Part shown: piece by piece, positions 52,114 through 62,300 of the stretch
Numbering within the stretch: position 1 is the stretch's first letter
How the letters are laid out: each line of letters starts with the position of its first letter
Origin: Cristatella mucedo
Taxonomy: Eukaryota; Bryozoa; Phylactolaemata; Cristatellidae
Direction of reading: 5' to 3'
Assembly (NCBI GenBank): GCA_009760855.2
Contig: WPIO01000004.1
Span: 4,332,001 to 4,396,000, forward strand
DNA: 64,000 nt
Notes under the pieces: generated by a model
Told to the model about the DNA's origin: nothing
What the model saw: only the letters and a program-made list of their open reading frames with translations
The model's database searches: none
Position numbers and translations under genes: made by a program

Positions 52114-55100
52114 CTGCAAGAGACAAAGCGGCGCATCGCTGTGCCTCGCGTTCGCTCGAGGAGGCGCAGCATACGAGGAGCAGCCCGGCGAGCGCCTCAG
52201 CGCAACGCTGCATCGGATCCCCCCCCACTTACGTCCGACTGCACCATGCTCTGTCTCTGCGTCCTGAGCATCTTCACAGTGAGGAACATGTCGACGACAC
52301 CCTCGTACTTCATCCGTTCCAGTACGACGCTGAGCGTTATGAACACACCCGTGCGCCCAACGCCAGTGCTGCAAGGCAGGACGTGCCAAGATGGCGGCAG
52401 CACTACAGACGTGCATGCACACGCGGTTTGCAAGCGACCCAATAACCCAATTCTCTCTCTAGACAAGAATATCGTAATTAAATACTGAGGGATGCCGAGA
52501 AAATCCATTAAGCCTCCGAGGTTGATGGACGCGGGCTGCTGCTAGGTGGACCTCTAAATAGAACGAATGCAGTCACGAGGCTCCTTTTGCTAAATGAGTG
52601 CCGCCGACAGAGAGCCGGTTGATACGTAGACACGTGGCTTAACTGTTAACCGTAAGGCCTGCCGCGCCTCGGCTCAATCGCCAACTAGTTGGACCTCTTC
52701 ACCACTGCGCTTTTCCGCGTGTGCCCTCGGGTCATCACGGCAGCCATGCCGTTCGTTTACTTAAGGCAAAGAGGCAGCTGCGGTAGCAGTCGCGAACGCT
52801 GTGGAACTCAGTCAGCACCGAGAGTGCGCAGCCGTCCAGACTCTGCCGCTTGCTACGACTTGCTTCCTTGACGCGGTCGTCCCGGTCCAGCTTTGCTGCT
52901 CAGTTTTTCATGCTTCCGTGGCAAGGATATCTCGTATGCCCACCGAAGCCAGCTGCTTAGGTGTTGAGTGCGAGTTAGGAAACTCTCGTGTTAGTCAGCT
53001 GACTGCAGATTTACTGGTGGAATACACGAATGTGACCACCCTTTCGGAAGTAATAATAATAATACATAGTGGCAGAAGCGCCGCCTGAACAGCTAGCACC
53101 GCCACTTGCAGTGGCCAATAAAGGATGGCACACCGCAGGACTCGAACCTGTGAGTCAGGCCGTGAAGAGCTAGCACCTTACCTCCTGGTCGAAGGCCCAG
53201 GGGCAACAGTAGCTGCCATGTACTGCACATAAATAAATAATAAATAAATACTAGCTGATTTAACAGCTTCTTTTTGTATAGCGACAGAAGAGCCTTTACG
53301 GCTATCACCACTGCTTGCAGTGGTGATAAAGGATCGCCCACCGCAGGATTCGAACCCACGACCTCGGGGCCGAGGTCGTGAAAAGCAATCGCCTTACCTA
53401 GTGAGCCATTACGACTCACTAATTATGCAAGTACTGCCAGCACGAAACATGTAAGCAGCACATGGGGCTCACTGCAGGTACTCGTGGTGACAGAGACAGG
53501 GGCAGCGCGACAGGTCGGAACCCTCATGCATGCTGCCATTCACCGCCCATGAACATCCGACTCGTCTCGCTTATCGCAGCGACCTCGCACACCCTCGCAA
53601 CTACCAACGCAAAGGCAGCGTACGACGAGCACGTGCGCACGTACCTGCAGTGCACCGTAATGGGTCCCTCCTGTCCGAACTGCTCTTTTGTTTTATGCAC
53701 TTGACCGATGAAGTCGATGAAACCCTCGCCCGATCTGGGCACGCCCTGCTCGGGCCAGTCGGTGAACATGAACTGCCGAATCGTTCTCGACTGCCCGTCC
53801 TGCACGGCAAAAACAAAAGCGTGTCGTCGCCTCACCGCATCGCCTCACTCGCCGAGTCCCGGCAGGGCACTGCCTGCACACCTGCCGCGGCCGATGGACA
53901 GAGGGTCCTACCCTGGCATCGGTGACCTTGAACTCTCGGAGTATGTACTGCGGCATACTGTACTCGGCCATCGGGTCGACGACGAAGTACTGGTAGCGCG
54001 CCGAGCGGTCGGTCGGCCAGTACTGGTGGCACTTGTCACGACCCATCTCGCGGCACTTGGTGAGCATGACCACGATGGCCGAGTTGTGCTCCCACAACAT
54101 GCGCCAGAAGTCCTCCGTGGTCTCGGGCAGGGGGCCCTGCGTGGCGATGTACGCCCTTCGGAATCGGTAGCCGTCCACGAAGCTGGCGTTGATGTAGTCG
54201 GACCCCTCGACACCGCGTATCGGCTGCAGGCACACCCGGTTGGACTCGTACGGTATGATGTTGACAAGACGGTTCTTGAACTTGTTCACGGGCAGCGTGG
54301 CACTGACGAACCGTGCCGGATTTCCCTTTATCTGGGTGAGTTTCTGCAAGACGCAAAAGCAGAGATGCAGCGAGCCAGCCCTATCTAAGATCGGCTAGGA
54401 GAGCCGAGCCGCCCAGGCCGCGGCGGCCACACAGCACAAAGCGGCGGCGGCAGCAGCGCAGCGCAGCGAGGCGAGGCTATTGCTCTGCTCTCGTCGACAC
54501 CCCGAGCCAACGAGCCTCGTCTTCGCATCAGCGGGCCTGGCCCAATCTCTGACCTTGAACTCGGTCTCCATGCCCGTCGTCGTGCTCGTGTCCGAGTCGG
54601 GCTGCTGGAGCTTCTGGATGTGGTTGTACAGCGAGCGTGCCGGTATCTCCGTGTTGCCGCTCTCTACCGCCTCTAGCAGGGCGTCGTGCACGAATATGTA
54701 TTGATCCTCGGTCTGCACCATGTAGTTGCGCTGCGCTCGCAAGCACGTCACGTGCCCGTACACGTCCACGGTGCGCTCGTAGCGGATACGCTCCAGCATG
54801 GCATCGATGACAATGAACGCGCCCGTGCGGCCCACGCCGGCGCTGCAGTGCACAATCGTCGGCCCGGCTTCGGTCGGCGTGGCGGCGCGCACGCGGCGCA
54901 TGAAGATGAGCAGCGGCGTCGGATGGTCGGGCACGCCGTGGTCCGGCCAGGCGGTGAACTGGAACTGCCGCACCTCGTGCTTCTCGCCGTCGAAGCCGAC
55001 CTGCACGCAGTGCGCCGATGCCGAACGATAATAACAATGATACTAATAATAATTCATTTGATATAGCACCACCAGAGAGCTCAATCTCTTTCTAGGCACT

Positions 55101-56894
55101 TTGCATTCGCTGCAAATGAAGCACGATCGATGATTCGCGTTGTGCGGGCGCAAGATGAGCGGAAGCTAATGCAGGCTTAGCCGCAGGCCCCCCCCCCGTG
55201 GCGGTGGCAAAGTCACGATTTGGCGTGTGCCTCCGGGGAAGCAAAGGAACCAGCCAACCAGCGCTGAAGCGCTAGTCACACGAACGCAGGAAAAGGTGCG
55301 AGAAGCGGATCAAGAAGCAGCAGTTGCAGCCTCGGCAGCTCAGCTGCGCAAGTTTGCATAGCTGAGCAACATTCCTGCCGCTGAGGTGAGGTGGGGGAGG
55401 GAGGGCAAGGCGCAGGCATCGCTGCAGGGTCCGGGTCATAGGGGTCATAGGTGGCCGGCGGGCCGGTCGCGAGCACGACGACGACTCCGCGTGGCACACA
55501 CACGCACCCGCTCAAGGTGGAACGTGCGCACGGTGTAGGTGGCCAACTCCATGCAGTCGATGAGCGTGACAACCATGGGGCCGTACACCTCCGTGTTGCG
55601 GCTCGGCCAGTACTGGTCGCACTTGACGCGTGCTCGCTCCTCCAGTTTCGTCATCATGACGATGGTGGCGCTCTGCTGCTCCCACACCATGCGCCAGAAG
55701 TCGCCGAACGTCTCCGGGAGAGGGCCCTGCGCGCGCAAAGCGACCGAACGTCAACTCTCGACGATCGCCTCTCGAGCTCGAGTCTGCTTGGCGCGCGATG
55801 CTCGCATCGTGAGGAGGACGGGGGGGGGGGGGCTGAAGGGGAGTGCCGCGAGACGAAGTTAAAGTGGAGCGATGTCGCACGACGAGCGCACTGCGCGCAC
55901 ATCTATGGCCACACATCGGCGGCGGTCGGAGCAGCTGCGGCCTTAGTCTGACTGGCTCACCTGCGTCGACACATAGGCGTTCTGTTTGCGGTAGCCGTCC
56001 ATGTAGTTGGCGTTGATGTAGTCGCTGCCGAGCAGCGGGCAGCCGCCATTGCCCTCCATGTGCTGCAGGACGACACGCGAGTGGTCGTAGGCGATCACGT
56101 TGGCGTAGCGATTCTTGGGCTTGTTGCAGTCGAGGTTCGAGTGCTCCCACGTGAACTGCTGCCCGGGCTCGATGGACTCGTACTCCTGCGAGAACTTGGC
56201 GTTGTCGGTCGCCTTCAGGCGCTCGATGTGCGTGGCTAGCATCGTGACCGGGATGGGCGGGTGATTCTGCATGCCTGCACGACGAGGAAAAAGCTATAGA
56301 CTACCGCGACATCGCGGCCAGCCGCGAGGCGGCAACCTGACATTTTTTGAAGGTTGCACGGCGGCGGCTGGGGCCGCAGCACGAAAGTGCTGCACGACGG
56401 CATCGGCGGCTCGACCTTGAGTGTTGAAGTTCATGCGCCTCATCTCGACTGGGTCGTTGGGGTGGTGGCTGGACACGGACGGCAGCGACTCGTACACCTT
56501 GACCGGGTCCGGGGCGCTCGTCTTCTTGGGTCTGTTCCGCCGGCGAAGCAGCACGACGACCACGACGACGACGGCGACGATGAGCACCACGCCGCCACCG
56601 ACGCCGCCTGCCAGTGGCAAGAGCATGCTCGACTGAGTGGTAGGCTGACTGTTGGTCGCATCGCTGACACCGTCGTCGCTGACGCCGAGGGCTGTGAACT
56701 GCTTCGAGTACTGGCTGTTGGACGTGACGTCCTACCGAGGGATGAAAGCCAAAGCGGTGACGCCGACTGCCACTGCTACTGGCAGCAGCTGGCTGCGAGC
56801 AAGCCGCACGTCCCTGCTGCAGCCGCTGCCGGAGGCTCTGCCGAGAGACCATTCGTCTCGAGGAACTGCTGCCTGCCTGCACTCGGCCTGTCAG

Positions 56895-56989
<95 letters not shown>

Positions 56990-59318
56990 GAGCAGGTGCA
57001 GCGACAAAGGGAGAGAAAGAGCAAAGCAGAGAGGGAGAGAGACGTCCACGGATGGTGGAGCAATGAGGATGGCCGGGCGGTGTGTCGCTTGCTGGCGCCA
57101 TGGACGAGCTAGGTGGAGACGTAAGGAACAGTGCGCAGCGCCACCAGCGCCAAAAAAGGGTCTGGAGTAGCGCTGGGGAGGGGCGGGGCTCGAAGCACGA
57201 GGCCGAGCAGAGATTATTAGAAAGCGAATTGGTTGCTCTGGGCGTTGGCATAATTCACTTCGATTCCACGATTCGAGTCTACAATTCCTTCGTTCTTCAC
57301 AGTTAGCAGTTCAACGAAAACAGGGAAATGATCGTGGCTAAAATAGCCATGTCACTGGCGACTATTTAGTAAAACAATCGAGCTAAACCCTACTGCCTTC
57401 CTTCGGACAAGCGACTGCCGTCAGCTTGATCAGGCTGACGCAATGGCCGATGTCTTCAAAAGGCCTAATCCGTTTTCTGCCGACCGTCGTGCTACCCTTC
57501 TGTGCTCACGAGCTGTCGCTACTTGGCGACTTTCGATGCGAGAGGAGTGTGCTCTCAGTGCTTGCTGCTCCAGAGCCTCAGAGCTCAGCGCTCTCTTCGT
57601 AGCGGCTCTGCTCTATCGCGGAGGGATCAATCTGCTCCATCGCGGAGGGATCAATCTGCTCCCTCGCAGGGGGATCGATCCATGAAAACCACGAGACGAA
57701 AACTGGGCATGCTCTGAATGCCCGCCTGGTCCGTGCACCGGGGTCCGGCGAGCGGGCACAGGCTCACGGCGCTCGACCACGTCGGACGAATGTTTAAATA
57801 CCGCCACCGCGGCTGCAGGTCGGTCGCTACGCACCGTCCCTGAAGCAGTGGCTGGCCACCAAGATGCATTCGCGATTCCCTGACCCTAGGCCGGATTCAA
57901 GGAAATGCCAGGCCCCGACATTCGAAGGCAGTAGGTGCTGCTTGGCAGGCCGGCGAAGGTGCGGATTTGGGCGGAAGTCGGTTCCTGAACGATATTACTG
58001 CTGGTGCCTCGGCCGACGAGCCGCCGATAACACACAGGAAGCCAGGTGCCCTTTTCCTGCGGCGAGTGCGACTATGAGAAATGGGCCCGGCCCCATCCCT
58101 TTAACCATAAAATAAAGTGCTGCCAGCTAGAAGGAAGGGCGCAGCAACGCAGCAGCCAATGTGCAGTGATGTGCCACGCTGCTGCTGCTGCTTACCCTAT
58201 TGCTGTCGTAGAACGTCCTAGCGAACAGACGATAGACCGTATCGGCGGCGAGTGGCTTATTGACAAAGCCGCCGTGCTGCGAGCCACTGCCGACGCTGTC
58301 CTCGAAATCGTCCGACAAGTCAATAGAGAGGCCGGCAGCAATGTACGGCATGGCCTGGTCGGCAACGGCCTGGCGGCGCTGCACATGTCCCGGAGGCACC
58401 CTCGACCACTGCAGCAGCTGCAACGAGCAACGTTTGTCCGCATGCGCGCTCCGATCCGATCTGCATAAGATAGCTCATAGCAAGAGTGCGCGCTCTCTCT
58501 CATGGCTGCGTAGTTCGAGCAGTGGCCACGAGCGCAAATGGCACCATCAAAAAGAGGTTCACGAATACAAGCGCGTGCATGCAAGCGCCGAGTGGCGAGA
58601 CCGGTTCGGCAGCACAAAGGCATTAGGAGCATTCACAGGTCACCAAGGGCTTGCAGGGGTAGCGGACAGCTCCAAAATAGTCAGCTGATTAGCCAGCAGC
58701 AATTCGGTCAGAGGATGGTAGAAAAATGAGCTACATGCAGCAGCTTCGAGGCGCAGCTACTTTTTACTTTTTTTGGAGACCTTTTCAAGTAATTTACCCT
58801 CGCTCGAGTGCAGGCAGGATCATGCCATCGCCAAAATGGCCGACGGAGGCTGACCGGAGGGCTTACACAGCGGTGCATGCCGGGAAGCATCGAGACCGCC
58901 AGAGCCGGGGGAGGAGGAGAGGGGATGGTGGGGGCGTTACCCACCTCTTCGTTCGTAAACTCATGCGGCTCGCGAGCGCTGTGATCGCCCGGTACGACGA
59001 CGACCCATATGTGGCTAGGCCGGATTGCTCCGTCGGTTCTTTCCGGTTGCTGCAGCGCCAGCCCAACGGGCAGGCCGGCCAAATCCTGGCCAAACACTCG
59101 CGTCGCGTACCCAAACTCCTCGTGCACTGCAAGTGGGAGCAATGCGACGGTTGAATCGCGTGTGCTCAGACCGCAAATACAAGGGGAGGTGCAAGGTGAG
59201 GGTCATGGAGCGTCGAGCATGGAGCGTCTGAGCAGCTCAGTCAGTGCGAGATGCGCGAAGGATGCTGAACGCACGTGCGTGCACGCATGCGCGCATGCAC
59301 AGCACCCGAAAGAGAGAG

Positions 59319-59371
<53 letters not shown>

Positions 59372-62300
59372 TGGGTGAGCACGAACCTATGGTAGTTGTT
59401 TCCAGCAGTATGTCTACTGCCGACTGTCGGAGGCTCGGGTCCTGGACCGGGTTCACAACAGTCACCTCGAAGCGGTAGCGAACACCTGGCTGGAGATTGT
59501 CAACGACGAGCGGCCGCGCCAGCGAGGCACTTCGAACGATGACTTCCTGGCGCTGTAGGGAGCTGCCCACTGGCTGCCGCTTTCCGCTGCTCATGCCAAT
59601 GTAGGCGATCTTGGAATGGAGTCAATGGAGCACCGTTAGAATCCTGTTTGGGGGATACAGACTAAGCCCAAGCGCACGGCACCAGGTCATTGGTGAGAGC
59701 GATGGGCAAGACGTCCTGTCACGATTGGAAGCCTTCTGCCACCCCACCTCCTGCCCTTCCCCCACCTCCCGCCGCCCTTCCCCACCTTCCGCCGCCCCTC
59801 CCCCACCTTCCGCCGCCCTTCCCCCACCTTCCGCCGCCCTTCCCCCACCTTCCGCCGCCCTTCCCCACCTTCCGCTGCCCTTCCCCACCTTCCGCTGCCC
59901 TTCCCCACCTTCCGCCGCCCTTCCCCCACCTTCCGCCGCCCTTCCCCCACCTCCCGCCTCCCTTCCCCCACCTCCCGCCGCCCTTCCCCAACCTCCCGCC
60001 ACTTCTTCCGCCCCAGGCCCTCAACATCGGCTATAACAGCATCCACAGATGCCGAAAGGTCAGCAATGCCAAAATGAGGACACATATGCTGTAACAAACG
60101 AGTGTCAAAAACTAGACTCTCTTTAAACGTGCTTATATATTGTAACGAGAGTATAGACCACTGCTGCTAATGCAGGGGTGCGGGGGACACCCTCTAGCGT
60201 GTGCTCTGATTGGCCAATACGATGCCGCCGTCGTCACTCACACAGCTCTGCACAACAAGTTAACACCAGTTAACCACCACCACCGAACCTTCCCCCTCCT
60301 TCCACTCACGATCCGAACAGTCTCGTGTCCGAGTACCATCAGGGCCGCGTGTGTGTGCGTGTGCATATGTGTGCGTGTGCATGTGTGGGTCTATGATAAC
60401 CGGCCTACATTCCTGCAGCTGCGCCTATCGCTCGGCCGCATTTCCGGAGCCTACGACTCACGTCATGAATCAGTACGACTACGAATCACGACCGTGCTGT
60501 GCATCCAAAGCAAGGCCGCCGGGCATAGCTCTGTCGATGACATTGTGCCAAACTGCTTCGCTATGAAAAGGGAGAGGCGGTTTTTCAGGAATAACTAAGG
60601 CAACGTTTGACCCTATACCACGCCATATGATGCTCCTGGAGTACTGAGAAGACACTGCCGACTGCTGCGCTTCCGCAGCCAGACACAAGGCACGCTCACG
60701 CACAAAGCATTGCGATCGCGACGAAGCTTTAGATCTGCAGGTCCTAGACTGTGGAACTCGCTTCCACAATTCTTACGCAACGACATCTACTCTCCAACTG
60801 CCGACTATGGCACATCTTTTTCAGCGGTCCTGAACTGCTACTTCTATGCTACTCACTACCTCAACTGCTCTCCTAACTCTGCTATGCTTCCCACTTTCTC
60901 TTTGTTGCGTGAGACGAAGTCTGTTGGGTACCGAATGCGTACCGAAAGCCGCTTAGGCTGTGAGTGCGCTATACAAAACTCTCCTGCGTAACACCCACAT
61001 GGTCTTTATGGCTTTGTGGAGTTACAGACGGAGATACATTACTTTACATTACATTACATCGCAGATATGCCCAAAGGTCATGCACAGCAGGCAGGCGGCG
61101 ATAATCTCGAGAATTAGGAGCTAGCAATCGACAGCACCTCGGGCTGACTTTAGACCAACCACTACATCCATCGACTGTGCAGCACATCCTTATGCCCCGG
61201 CCCCCCTCAGGTCGGAGTAGAGTACATACCGAGTAGGTGGTTCCTGTAGTGACCTTGGTCGGCTGATCCCACATCAGGGTAACTGAGTGCCAATCAACAG
61301 ATATGGCTCTTAGGTTCTGCACCTGGTAGTCAGCGGCTGCAACGGAGGATGGCACGGTCACTTCAGTGGCTTCACGGCAGGCCAGGCACCAAGGACAGAC
61401 GGAAGGTCTGACTGAACGTCAGACCCCAACACACTGACACCCGAACGTCTGACTGAACGTCTGACGGCACGTCTGACAGGGGGGGGGGCACGAGAGCTCG
61501 AAGCCTGCCACTAGCCGCAGCACCCGAACTCAGCCATGAAAGGCTGCAGCCACTGCTGCAGTGAGGAGGAAGATGGGGAAGTGGGGACCGTGCAATAGGA
61601 CACAATGAGCACTAAAGTCGTGCGGTGCAGAGCTACGTGCGGTTGGCTGGCAGCCCAGCCGGGCGCTCTATCTAAGCAACATTTACGGCAGGCTCGCCAG
61701 CGCCGGTGGCTACGGTGCTGCTGCACTCCGCAATGGGTCTGCAACCGTGAGGCGACACCGACATAGAAAGGTGAAGGCCCTTCGCACCGGCGAAGGGCAA
61801 AGGGCCACCACTCACCTCTGCTGACGTGATTGGTCACGTCTGATGGCTCGCTCCGCTCGCCGGTGACCGACAGAGCTACGACGCGAACCACGTACTGCGT
61901 GGCTGGGTCAAGGTCGGCGATGGTGACGACGTTGACGGGACCGCTCGTGTCCACCGTTTTCCACGTTTCGTACGGCACGAGCCACGGCGTGGCTGGCGGC
62001 CTAACCACCTCCTCGCTCGTGTAGTAGAGGCTGTACCTGGCCACGGGCGCCGGTGGCGCGAGCCAGGACACCTCCATGGCCGTGCCGTTGGTGCGAAGCA
62101 CCCTGACGTTCGTCGGCTTGGGTAGCAGGCCTGCAGCGTCGCGCACAGCGACAAACGTGACGGCCGAGCACCCGAGTTTCGAGCACAACCGGCCGGGCAC
62201 TGCTGGCAGCAGAAGCACCGCGAGCTCGCTGGGGGGGGGGACACGGGACAAATGTATCTCCGTCTGTAACTCCACAAAGTCATAAAGACCATGTGGGTGT

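Larger units (their letters stand above)
56732..58195. other. LAR intron
   Basis: Holds the AG tract at 56918-56993 and a triplicated TCGCGGAGGGATCAATCTGC-like unit at 57615-57680; otherwise unassigned. Confidence 0.4.
59610..61229. other. LAR intron with minisatellite and LINE
   Basis: Contains the minisatellite at 59741-60005 and the L2-B copy at 60729-61062; the remainder is unassigned. Confidence 0.4.

Noticed and set aside
53250-53425. Functional tRNA gene
   Set aside because: A and B boxes are present, but no complete cloverleaf or anticodon arm is convincing, and the head is always joined to the SINE-B body in other copies.
59611-60097. Proline-rich or glycine-rich protein genes
   Set aside because: Frames on both strands come from the 20-bp minisatellite; located in a LAR intron.
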